A DNA stretch of 27,260 bases, taken from the NCBI GenBank assembly GCA_046704385.1, contig JBJKSB010000070.1:1-27260 (forward strand). Direction: 5' to 3'. Under the pieces are notes generated by a model, which did no database searches, was not told the origin of the DNA, and saw nothing but the letters and a program-made list of their open reading frames with translations. Position numbers and translations under genes: made by a program. This document shows, one piece after another, positions 9,401 through 16,026 of this stretch; positions within the stretch are counted from its first letter, which is position 1; each line of letters begins with the position of its first letter. The DNA is from GH45 sp046704385. Lineage in GTDB: Bacteria; Bacteroidota; Bacteroidia; Bacteroidales; SZUA-534.

Positions 9401-10788
9401 TCAGTAGTTTGAAATTGTGGGTTGGTCCAGCCATCGGTACTGCAATGGGCTGTATAAAATGCAACACCCGCTCCTGCATTATAATCATCTAATATAGCCT
9501 GCCTGGCCTGCGAGTTATTCGATGTTATGGGTGAACCTGTTTGGTATAAATAATAATGAGGAGTAATCCCAAAATCCTCGCGTGAATAATTTTTTAGAAA
9601 ATAATTTAGGGTCCCATTTCCATAAGTCGGGGCATAATCACTATCAACTCCGCTTATCAAAAGATGGTTATTCTGGTATGAATAATCGTTGCCCGTACCT
9701 TTTTCAACAAACAAGGTCTTCTCGATTACTGATTTTAACTGATTGGTATCCACAACAGAAAATCGTCCGTAATAAAGTTCAGGCAAAAAATCGCCGGTAT
9801 ATTCCGCATAATATAAATCGGTAACATGAGTGTCGGTAGTACCATTCCAGGCAGGAATATCACTTATATCGCCAACCAGGAGTAAATACGATGGCGGATT
9901 TGTACCTGCAGCAGGATTTTCATATAAATCTTTTAAGTAAGCTTTAATTGTATTATTATCGTTTGATTCTATTTGGTCACCAATATAAGCTTCAATAACC
10001 CTGAAACCACGCTGCCTTTGCCATTTAACGAATGGCTGCAGGGTTTGCCTGTATTTTGCAGGCGATACAATAACATAAGCCGGGTTAACTTGCGGTGATA
10101 TAATTGCTGACTTTTGAGTCAGTGGCTTACTCAGAGCCTTTTCAAAATCCCAGCTATCCATGATTTTTGAACCGGCATTCCATGATAACTCAACCGTGAC
10201 CGTACTGCTAACTTTAATGGTGTTTTGCACAGCATTGTATTTTACGGGTGAGTAAACCAACTGATATAGTTTGAGATTTCGCATGGTACCTGCCTTTTTT
10301 AACTCAACAACATCGTTTCCGGTATAAGTATTAATCTGGTAGGCTGTACCCATCTGATATTTTACTTTGTCAGGATTATTGGCCTTTGAAATACTGTGCA
10401 CAGAGGGCACAATTTTGTGAGTAATGCCAAAATCGGATAGCTTGTAAACTGTATCAACAGAATTTTGTATCGACAAATGTAACGATATACCAGCGGGCAC
10501 TGCCAACAATTTCACAAATTCTGGCAAATCAGGATTACCTGTTGAGTAGGTTTTCCCAAAGTTGTTAATATTTATGCTTGTAAACGAAGTATTTTGAGCC
10601 TGAATATCTGAGAACAAAATATCACCTGCGGTCAGTTGAATAGTTAATGATCCTTGCTTTCGGTTATTAATTTCAAAAGTCTTGTCTGAATTTTTATTTA
10701 CATGAATACTATTTTGCCCCATCAATTGCCCCACAGTCAGGCTAATAAGCATAGTAAAAAAAATTGATATTGATAATTTACTTATCAT
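6457..10788 (-). CDS. Gingipain-like C25 cysteine protease with CUB domain, T9SS cargo
   Basis: Second C25-family secreted protease (1443 aa), upstream paralogue of the gene at 502-6387. It has a signal peptide of about 25 aa ending near GQLMGQ and a propeptide (AGTMRNLKLYQLVYSPVKY). The catalytic domain has His448 (YTAHCS) and Cys481 (NCCESLRF), again 33 residues apart. The two CARDB-like domains with Asp/Asn/Gly loops match the paralogue. At about 932-1045 it has a CUB-like domain (DSGGPNNNYTNGE, CYDKLYVYDG, FTSDAG) that the paralogue lacks. Four carboxypeptidase-regulatory-like repeats follow (about 1047-1360), then a type A T9SS domain (RIYPNPLRHTTELN to the end). Expected to be exported by Sec, then by T9SS to the cell surface. 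It is first in the transcription order of the pair. The Met at 10788 directly precedes a clean signal peptide, so the start is well supported. Confidence 0.93.
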   Translation of the reverse strand: MISKLSISIFFTMLISLTVGQLMGQNSIHVNKNSDKTFEINNRKQGSLTIQLTAGDILFSDIQAQNTSFTSININNFGKTYSTGNPDLPEFVKLLAVPAGISLHLSIQNSVDTVYKLSDFGITHKIVPSVHSISKANNPDKVKYQMGTAYQINTYTGNDVVELKKAGTMRNLKLYQLVYSPVKYNAVQNTIKVSSTVTVELSWNAGSKIMDSWDFEKALSKPLTQKSAIISPQVNPAYVIVSPAKYRQTLQPFVKWQRQRGFRVIEAYIGDQIESNDNNTIKAYLKDLYENPAAGTNPPSYLLLVGDISDIPAWNGTTDTHVTDLYYAEYTGDFLPELYYGRFSVVDTNQLKSVIEKTLFVEKGTGNDYSYQNNHLLISGVDSDYAPTYGNGTLNYFLKNYSREDFGITPHYYLYQTGSPITSNNSQARQAILDDYNAGAGVAFYTAHCSTDGWTNPQFQTTDIGGLSNRDKYPLMIGNCCESLRFNLTSFGEEVVRAKDKGAVAYIGATDFTYWDEDYYWSVGFTSSIVSDPVYSETGLGSFDAWFHTHNEPVNQRAYTVGQILNAGNMAVQGSTSDLKDYYWEVYSIMGDPSLIPAKFQNERIKATYNPIVDIGQNQLELTTEPNATVTLFYRDTLLGMAQADYQGTCNLNFAPVFKAGTKMIELVVSLPDFMPLIDSLNVIPPSGPYLAVEGTLVADSLGNNNHLVDYGETADVKLQVKNYGTDKALAAKASVNIISDWIKNQSNPFSINIGDIESGGQKIANEPIEIVVSANAPNDVPIKFSGQLQYGDSLTTNFEFQLKIKAPELAVNNFTVDKNGVGNLDGVIQSDETVTLGVQLANNGFSQVSNTLLTIYSTRPDMLIAVSDSTATGGFDPAESKTFDVMVKAGSNIFDGSQVDLNYKITAGDQKQYSFMGTIPLVIGNEPGYKMAYDTVEIASGYFYDSGGPNNNYTNGENSVITFRPHDPGMGLSLEFLAFDVEPSSVGCYDKLYVYDGLNTSANQLGVFCNNGFKYIIQSQNPEGALTFKFTSDAGVTRSGWIGYITSSKKFKVTVNVSDGVNVIDSALVTVGNVTDTTLTGMALFENVLALTKKDFTITKTGYFNYTGKLDEITGDTTITVLLQRLPDVCLTFVDGNTPLKGVWVKFDDRTDTTDVNGKVNFSDVQPGSKIFIASLYGYNDTSGIIDVNTSDICYNIKMSKAKPYKVHFYIYDLNGPLQDVEVSLGDSVKTTDKDGLTDFAGLYSADYVYTLMKDGYKGISNTLSVADSNLSLNIELLHYRYSASFYVFDNGSSVSGAAVKIHNDTLETSLLGKAIFYNLLPEQAIEYEVNKDGFNTVTGNFDVIDKDVAININLTHLGLSDKGDFYLRIYPNPLRHTTELNINSNLPVEELKLFNYTGSLLINKKGLSRENTINLSGLSKGIYILQIKSGNRLYFEKLMVE

Positions 10789-10826
10789 AAGTTACTGATA
10801 TAAGACACAATAGTCAATTACACGGC

Positions 10827-10856
10827 TAAAGATAGAAAATTATTTATCCAAACAAC
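10827..10856 (-). promoter_or_regulatory. Candidate Bacteroidota promoter for the C25 protease pair
   Basis: On the minus strand GTTG (10856-10853) is followed after 18 nt by TATCTTTA (10834-10827). This resembles the Bacteroidota sigma-ABfr pattern TTG / TAnnTTTG with one mismatch at the end. It lies about 40 nt upstream of the start codon at 10788. Weak match, inferred from pattern only. Confidence 0.3.
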
Positions 10857-10916
10857 CTCTAAACAAATCAACTTTAAATAACGCAACTGGGTGATGAATA
10901 GTTTCATCTAAAAGTT

Positions 10917-10924
10917 TAATTTTG
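10917..10924 (+). promoter_or_regulatory. Candidate -7 element for the sanA-like gene
   Basis: TAATTTTG matches the Bacteroidota -7 consensus TAnnTTTG exactly. No TTG or TTTG sits at the expected distance upstream, and the leader to the GTG start at 11025 would be about 95 nt, so this is only suggestive. Confidence 0.25.
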
Positions 10925-11024
10925 CTCGATTTTTAAGAATAACAGGAGTGAAATTGAAACATTATGAACCTAAAATCAGTATTGGGTTTGAATGCATATG
11001 ATTATCTGACTTAAGATAAAATTA

Positions 11025-11660
11025 GTGATAGGGAAAAAAATTTCATTTAAAATATTGATAATTATAATTTTACTGGTCGTGCTTGCCGGACCAGGAATAA
11101 TTATTAATCTTACATCGCGTAACCGGATATATGGGTCAGTTAATGAAATACCCCACAATAAAGTCGGATTACTGCTGGGTACCAGCAAATACCTCTCGAA
11201 AGGGGTTATTAACCTGTATTATCAATACCGTATTGATGCTGCGGTAGAACTATTCAATGCTGGCAAAATCGATTTTATTTTAATTAGTGGCGATAACGGA
11301 CAGATTGAATATAATGAACCTAAAACGATTCGCGACGATTTAATTAAAAGAGGGATTCCGGATACGAAGATTTTTTTGGATTACGCCGGATTCAGAACCT
11401 GGGATTCAATAATCAGGGCAAAAAAAGTTTTTGGCGAAACGCATTTTACCATAATATCTCAGGAATTTCAGAATCAACGAGGTATTTTTATAGGATTACG
11501 AAATAAAATGGACCTTATTGGTTTTAACGCAAAGGATGTTTCAAAAAATTACGGATTTAAAACCCGCGTACGGGAAGTTTTTGCCCGGGTAAAATTAATA
11601 CTTGATATTTTAGTGAACAAACAACCACGGTATCTGGGCGATACTATTGAGATAAAATAA
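11025..11660 (+). CDS. SanA/YdcF family membrane protein (DUF218)
   Basis: 211-aa protein of the SanA branch of the DUF218 family. In enterobacteria SanA is linked to envelope barrier function and vancomycin resistance at high temperature; the reaction is not established. One N-terminal membrane segment (about residues 8-28) anchors it, with the domain outside the cytoplasm. Family motifs are in order: LLGTSKYLSKG, YQYRIDAAVELFNAGK, ISGDNG..YNEP, RGIPDTKIFLDYAGFRTWDS, RAKKVFG and IISQEFQNQRG. The start is GTG at 11025: an in-frame stop lies 18 nt upstream (11007-11009) and there is no in-frame ATG or TTG between. An outer-membrane barrel gene follows on the same strand after 70 bp, consistent with an envelope role. 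Confidence 0.88.
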   Translation: MIGKKISFKILIIIILLVVLAGPGIIINLTSRNRIYGSVNEIPHNKVGLLLGTSKYLSKGVINLYYQYRIDAAVELFNAGKIDFILISGDNGQIEYNEPKTIRDDLIKRGIPDTKIFLDYAGFRTWDSIIRAKKVFGETHFTIISQEFQNQRGIFIGLRNKMDLIGFNAKDVSKNYGFKTRVREVFARVKLILDILVNKQPRYLGDTIEIK

Positions 11661-11730
11661 GAGTTATTGAATTTTAAAATTTATTAGCATTATTTAATTA
11701 CTTTACATGTTGAATTTAAAACAAAGAATT

Positions 11731-12510
11731 ATGAAAAAATTAACTTTATTAATTGGTGTTTTGTTTTTATTTCAGGCATCATTTAGCCAGATTTTTAGCT
11801 GGGGATTTAAAGGGGGTGTAAACTCATCAAAAATCAGTTTCAGCGATTTTAGTATCGACCAGCCACCAACAGTTTCAGTAGATCCTGCTAACCTGACACA
11901 ACCCGATTTTCTTATTGATGTAAATGGAACTACTGTTATTAACCCGGATTATATTACAGTTAATGCCCCAAAAGTATCTTTTACCCCGTCGTCTTACGCA
12001 ATGGGATTTCATTTTGGTGCATTTGCCCGCGTAAAAATTGCTGCCATATTTTTGCAGCCTGAGTTAATATTCTCGCAAACAAATGCTAATATTGATATGA
12101 CACCAAGCAATTTTGATCCTGCAACGGTAGCTAATCAAATAAGAAATTCACAAGTTACATATAACAATTTTGATGTTCCTGTAATGCTTGGATTTAAATT
12201 TGGCCCCGCTCATATTTGCGCAGGTCCTGTGGCTTCATTTAAATTAAGCTCAAAGCTTGATGCCGCCACCAAACAGCTGTTAACTGATATGCAAAGCGAA
12301 ACCGATATGGATGTATTTACAGTAACCAAAAATGCCACTTTTGGTGCCCAGGTAGGTACTGGCCTGACGATAGCCAAAAAAGTTACTCTTGATGTTCGTT
12401 ATGAATTTGGTTTGAGTAGACTGGGCGATGCCGTTACCATTAAAGGTCACGAATTTAAAACCGATCAACGCCAAAGCCAGGTAATCGGAAGTTTAGGAAT
12501 AATGTTTTAA
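11731..12510 (+). CDS. Outer membrane beta-barrel protein (PorT-like/OMP_b-brl family)
   Basis: About 259 aa. The preferred start at 11731 gives MKKLTLLIGVLFLFQASFSQ, a textbook signal peptide; an upstream in-frame ATG at 11707 would add eight residues (MLNLKQRI) ahead of it and is less likely. The mature part has alternating amphipathic strands with motifs typical of Bacteroidota porin-family small barrels: FSWGFKGGVNSSKISF near the N terminus, FHFGAFARVKIAAIFLQPELIFSQ, FDVPVMLGFKFGPAHICAGP, VGTGLTIAKKVTLDVRYEFGLSRLGD. It ends in a phenylalanine (GSLGIMF), the usual barrel C-terminal signal for BAM insertion. Members such as PorT serve in T9SS, but most have no known function, so I do not assign one. 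Followed by a palindromic element and a convergent gene. Confidence 0.8.
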   Translation: MKKLTLLIGVLFLFQASFSQIFSWGFKGGVNSSKISFSDFSIDQPPTVSVDPANLTQPDFLIDVNGTTVINPDYITVNAPKVSFTPSSYAMGFHFGAFARVKIAAIFLQPELIFSQTNANIDMTPSNFDPATVANQIRNSQVTYNNFDVPVMLGFKFGPAHICAGPVASFKLSSKLDAATKQLLTDMQSETDMDVFTVTKNATFGAQVGTGLTIAKKVTLDVRYEFGLSRLGDAVTIKGHEFKTDQRQSQVIGSLGIMF

Positions 12511-12532
12511 TAAAATATTTACGATATTAGTA

Positions 12533-12684
12533 GGGGCTGTCTTAAAAGTAGTTTTTTTAGCACTAAGACGCAAAGGCACTATAATCCACGAATTTGTAAG
12601 GTGTTAATTTTAACGCCTTGTGTTTCTTGGTGTCTTTGTGGTTTTATGGCTTTATATTCATTTTAATACTTTTGAGACAGCTCC
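12533..12684. mobile_element. 152-bp MITE-like element with 18-bp terminal inverted repeats
   Basis: The left end GGGGCTGTCTTAAAAGTA (12533-12550) and the reverse complement of the right end (12667-12684), GGAGCTGTCTCAAAAGTA, match at 16 of 18 positions. Ends of the type GGGGCTGTCTCAAAAG resemble termini of transposase-bearing IS elements in Bacteroidota. There is no room for a transposase, so this would be a non-autonomous derivative. Inside, AAGGTGTTAA (12598-12607) and TTAACGCCTT (12610-12619) form a near-perfect hairpin, and the inner arms carry related A/C- and T/G-rich strings (CACTAAGACGCAAAGGCAC; TTGGTGTCTTTGTGG). No clear target-site duplication is visible. It lies between two convergent genes and may double as a bidirectional terminator. 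Confidence 0.6.
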
Positions 12685-12688
12685 TTTT

Positions 12689-13480
12689 TTATACCACTAT
12701 TTCACCCTTCATATACAGAAAAGCATTTCCGGCAATTTTTGCCCTGCCATTTTCAAGCTTGCAATATAAAGTACCTCCACGTTTGCTCAACTGCCTGGCT
12801 ACAAATTCATTTTTATTCAACCGGTTACTCCAGTAAGAAATTAATGTAGTATGCGCCGATCCCGTAACCGGGTCTTCATCTATGCCCACCTGCGGGGCAA
12901 AAAACCGCGAAACAAAATCAACCTTATCCCCGGGTGCTGTTACTATAACTCCTCTGCCCCCGGCTTTTCGCAAATAATTAAAATCAGGGTTAAGACTTTC
13001 AACCTCTTCCTGTGATTCAAATACCATTAAATAATCTGTTTTTCCTTTATACAATTCCTTGGGTTCGGTACCCATTCCCAGCAGCAAATCAGCCAGTATG
13101 GGTCCGCCAATCTGATTCACTTCATCCAAAGGAAAATCGAGTTCATATTTATTATTCTGCCTGATTACCGATAATTCACCGGAATTCTTTGATTTAAACA
13201 CAATCTTATTTTCCTGAATATCATAAAAATTAAATAAAATAAAACCCGAAGCCAATGTGGCATGTCCGCATAAATCAACTTCAACCGAAGGAGTGAACCA
13301 ACGAATTTCATACTCATTTCCATCATTGACCAGGAATGCAGTTTCGGCAAGATTATTTTCAGCAGCAATGTGTTGCATCAAATCATCATCCGGCCAACTG
13401 TCAAGTATCACAACAGCTGCCGGATTCCCCGCAAAAAGGCCATCGGCAAAGGTATCGACCTGAAAAATAGGAAGTTTCAT
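12689..13480 (-). CDS. PhzF family isomerase/epimerase
   Basis: 263-aa cytoplasmic protein of the PhzF family (diaminopimelate-epimerase fold, isomerases acting without cofactor). Family hallmarks are present: N-terminal FQVDTFADGLFAGNPAAVV, the catalytic glutamate Glu46 in ENNLAETAF (equivalent to PhzF Glu45), the DLCGHAT loop (69-75) and the GIDEDPVTGSAH loop (about 197-207). Length is normal for the family. There are no phenazine genes nearby, so phenazine synthesis is not implied; most chromosomal PhzF-like proteins have unknown substrates. It lies 60 bp downstream of the HAD gene on the same strand and could be the last gene of an HD-HAD-PhzF transcription unit. Start ATG at 13480 gives a full-length N terminus. 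Confidence 0.9.
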   Translation of the reverse strand: MKLPIFQVDTFADGLFAGNPAAVVILDSWPDDDLMQHIAAENNLAETAFLVNDGNEYEIRWFTPSVEVDLCGHATLASGFILFNFYDIQENKIVFKSKNSGELSVIRQNNKYELDFPLDEVNQIGGPILADLLLGMGTEPKELYKGKTDYLMVFESQEEVESLNPDFNYLRKAGGRGVIVTAPGDKVDFVSRFFAPQVGIDEDPVTGSAHTTLISYWSNRLNKNEFVARQLSKRGGTLYCKLENGRAKIAGNAFLYMKGEIVV

Positions 13481-13540
13481 AAATTAATGATTGGTTTCAG
13501 CAAACTAATATACACGAATTATTTTATGTAAAACTTAAAT

Positions 13541-14221
13541 TTAATATGTTTCTATTACATCAAAATCAATTTCATGAAATCCTGCCACCATTTTATAAAT
13601 CGGATGAATAGCATTCACTTTAACAGGATCAAGACTTTCTTCTACTGTTATTATACGACCAATACCAGCAGCACAAGCCGCTTTGATACCTGAATAACTA
13701 TCTTCAAAAACTACACATTCACCCGGACGTACTCCCAGGATTTTAGCTGCTTTTTCAAAAATAAAAGGATGAGGTTTACCCGGATCAAATCCATTATCGT
13801 AAACTACATTTTGAAGGCTGAACCAGTTCCCCAGCTGCAAATATTTAAAGTAAAATTCAACATTCTTCAAATACGATCCTGTGGCAATAGTGACAGGAAT
13901 ACCATAAGTTTTACACTGATCCAGAAATTCACTGACACCCGGTGCCAACTTAAAAACATCACTATTTTCAAGGCACAAGTCCCGGTAGCGACTCTCCTTC
14001 TCTTCCAATACACGGTTTAATAACTCTTTATCGGGTTCCCGGCCCAACAAATAAGTAATAATCGCTTTATTGGTCAGCCCGTGGCCATGCAACTGAAATT
14101 CATGAACGGTTAAAGGCTCTTTTCTAAGTTCCCGGGCTGCTTCAATCCATGCAGCTTCATGTAAAGGGGAATCCAGTAAAAGGGTTCCGTTTAAATCAAA
14201 AATAATTGCTTTATAGGACAT
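13541..14221 (-). CDS. HAD superfamily hydrolase, beta-phosphoglucomutase-like, DxN motif I
   Basis: 226-aa protein of the HAD superfamily, subfamily IA, with an alpha-helical cap between motif I and motif II as in beta-phosphoglucomutase and related sugar-phosphate phosphatases. Motif I is FDLNGT with nucleophile Asp9; the position normally held by the acid/base Asp is Asn11 (codon AAC). Motif II is Thr114 (TIATGS), motif III is Lys149 (DPGKPHPFIF) and motif IV is Glu173-Asp174 (VVFEDSYSGI). All other catalytic positions are intact, so the protein is not obviously degenerate. The Asn change may alter turnover or favour a different chemistry. It sits 49 bp after the interrupted HD phosphohydrolase and 60 bp before the PhzF gene. 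Substrate unknown. Confidence 0.88.
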   Translation of the reverse strand: MSYKAIIFDLNGTLLLDSPLHEAAWIEAARELRKEPLTVHEFQLHGHGLTNKAIITYLLGREPDKELLNRVLEEKESRYRDLCLENSDVFKLAPGVSEFLDQCKTYGIPVTIATGSYLKNVEFYFKYLQLGNWFSLQNVVYDNGFDPGKPHPFIFEKAAKILGVRPGECVVFEDSYSGIKAACAAGIGRIITVEESLDPVKVNAIHPIYKMVAGFHEIDFDVIETY

Positions 14222-14270
14222 TTATGTCGTTTTCAATAATAGTAATATCAATTATAAAATAATCCAATTT

Positions 14271-14939
14271 TTACAATTCTCCATTCCATTCTGAATAAAA
14301 TTGCTGTAAATATATTTCCATAAACTCGTGACGTTTCATAGCCATGGACTTACCGGTCAGTGTATTCATCCGGTCTTTTAACAATAATAGTTTTTCATAA
14401 AAATGGTTGATGGTAGGAGCTTCAGAACTACGGTATTCCTCTTTGGTCATTCCTGTTTTGGGTTTAATTTCCGGATCGAACAAAGGCCGGTTTTTATAAC
14501 CACCATAATTAAATGCTCTTGCAATTCAAATGGCACCCATGGCATCAAGCCTGTCTGCATCCTGAACCACAAATAATTCATTTGAGGTGTAGGTTTTAAT
14601 TTCATTTCCACCGGCAAAAGAAATATACCTGATAATTAATATTACCTGATCAATAACTTGTTCATTTACCTTTTGGTGGATAAGAAATTCTCCGGCCAGC
14701 CTTGGACCTATCTCCTCATCACCGTTATAAAATTTTGAATCGGCAATATCATGAAGCAATACAGCCAGCTCCACTACAAAATTATCACATTCTTCATAGT
14801 TAGCGATGGTTTTAGATAGTTGCCAAACCCTGTAAATATGCCACCAATCGTGTCCGGCTTCAGCCCCTGACAATTGCTCTTTTACGAATTCAACAGTTTT
14901 TTGAATAATTTCTTCCTGTTGCGGGTTCATTTTTATCAT
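14271..14939 (-). pseudogene. HD phosphohydrolase (YpgQ/YedJ-like), interrupted by in-frame TGA
   Basis: Reading 14939 to 14271 gives one continuous frame of 222 residues broken only by TGA at 14528-14526 (codon 138). Before it lie the HD-domain residues: His34 (GHDWWH), His63-Asp64 (VLLHDIAD) and DADRLDA (127-133). After it the frame continues IARAFNYGGYKNRP, then a conserved-looking tail (TINHFYEKLLLLKDRMNT, EFMEIYLQQFYSEWNG). YpgQ/YedJ-type proteins usually read GAIGIARAF here, so TGA probably replaces a GGA glycine codon through one base change. The upstream part could still make a 137-aa fragment with all metal ligands but without the C-terminal helices. The family acts on nucleotides or other phosphorylated small molecules. 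Alternatives are a sequencing error or a very recent mutation, since nothing else has decayed. Confidence 0.8.
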
Positions 14940-15077
14940 CCAGTAAAAAAAATTAAAAAAAATGACTTTTTAGATAGGGTAAAATCAAAGTAAGGTGTCA
15001 TATACATGTATTAACTCTTAAAACCATTTATAATAATTTTTAAGTAAACCCCTATTACAATCACCTTCCAAAACCTT

Positions 15078-15095
15078 GATTTCAAAATTGAAATC
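15078..15095 (-). repeat. 18-bp inverted repeat just past the exporter gene
   Basis: GATTTCAA (15078-15085) and TTGAAATC (15088-15095) are exact reverse complements separated by two A residues. The repeat starts 20 bp past the stop of the EamA gene on the minus strand and could be a weak terminator hairpin or a protein-binding palindrome. Confidence 0.35.
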
Positions 15096-15114
15096 CCATC
15101 GATTAAAGTTGTTA

Positions 15115-16023
15115 TTAACCCAGGATCCCCACCTGGGTTTTTGCTTTGGCTTTAGCTGATTGTGCCAATGCAACGCCTGTTATTACGATTGAAATTCCGA
15201 TAATCTTACTAACTCCAATGGCCTCATTTAATACAAAAAAAGAAAAAATAGTGGTAAAAACCGGAACGCTGTTAGTAAAAGCAGCAGCTTTTCCAGCGCC
15301 TAATTCTCTTACTCCATATGTATTAAAAATAAATGCCAGCGATGAGGCTAAAACTGCCAGGAATACCAAAGGAGATACTATCCCGTAACTAATGTCCAAC
15401 CCTTTAAATTCACCTAAACTAAACGACAAAAAAATGGGCAGAAAAAACACAACACCAAAAAAATTCTGCCAGGCAGTTATGGAAAATGCATTGTATTTTT
15501 GTGTCAGGTTTTTTAATGATAAAAAGTAACCCACTGCACTAAAAACAGCACCCAACAATATTAACAAGCCCCAAAAATTAAAAACCGTATGATTGGAATT
15601 TGTCAAAATAATTAAAGCTACTCCGCCAAAAGAAATGGTTACCCCGATAAAGTTCAGAAGTGACATCCGTTGTTTAAAAAAAATTCTTTCGCCCAGGGGT
15701 GTAAACAAAGGTACTGTTGCAATAACTATAGCGGCAAAAGAGGCCGATGTACTTTTTATACCATAACCTTCGAATATGAAGTAAATAAAAGGTTCGAAAA
15801 AACTCAGTAAAATAAAATACTTTAAATCGGACCATTTAATTTTTTGTAGTTTTCTAATTGCAAAACTAAAAGGAATCAAAAATAAAGTAGCAAGAGCTAG
15901 ACGCAGCGTAACAACAGTTACCGGCGAAAAGAAATTCAACAACTGTCGTGTCCAAACAAACGACATACCCCAAAACATCATGGTTACTGTTAAAAACAAC
16001 CAGGAAATAACTTTTTTATCCAT
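15115..16023 (-). CDS. EamA/DMT family transporter
   Basis: 302-aa inner-membrane protein with about ten hydrophobic helices arranged as two EamA repeats, as usual for the drug/metabolite transporter superfamily. Recognisable features are the N-terminal TMMFWGMSFVWTRQLL segment, a first repeat ending near ERIFFKQRMSLLNFIGVTISFGGVALI, and a second repeat with VFLAVLASSLAFIFNTYGVRELGAGKAAAFTNSVPVF and LNEAIGVSKIIGISIVITGVAL. Members export amino acids, metabolites or drugs; the substrate cannot be predicted. The start codon at 16023 is separated by only 3 bp from the stop of the upstream PagL-like gene, so the two are almost certainly co-transcribed and perhaps translationally coupled. Confidence 0.9.
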   Translation of the reverse strand: MDKKVISWLFLTVTMMFWGMSFVWTRQLLNFFSPVTVVTLRLALATLFLIPFSFAIRKLQKIKWSDLKYFILLSFFEPFIYFIFEGYGIKSTSASFAAIVIATVPLFTPLGERIFFKQRMSLLNFIGVTISFGGVALIILTNSNHTVFNFWGLLILLGAVFSAVGYFLSLKNLTQKYNAFSITAWQNFFGVVFFLPIFLSFSLGEFKGLDISYGIVSPLVFLAVLASSLAFIFNTYGVRELGAGKAAAFTNSVPVFTTIFSFFVLNEAIGVSKIIGISIVITGVALAQSAKAKAKTQVGILG

Positions 16024-16026
16024 ACA

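Noticed and set aside
10976..11188. 70-codon minus-strand frame overlapping the start of the sanA-like gene
   Set aside because: Lies antisense to a well-conserved gene and has no recognisable features.
11707..11730. Upstream ATG for the barrel gene adding MLNLKQRI
   Set aside because: The ATG at 11731 begins a clean MKK-type signal peptide; the extra residues add nothing recognisable.
14271..14483. Separate 70-aa gene beginning MFDPEIKPKTG
   Set aside because: It is the in-frame continuation of the HD phosphohydrolase past the TGA, not an independent gene.
14526..14528. UGA read as glycine, as in some candidate-phylum bacteria
   Set aside because: Thousands of codons in the other genes show no in-frame TGA, which would be expected if UGA were a sense codon; a point mutation is simpler.
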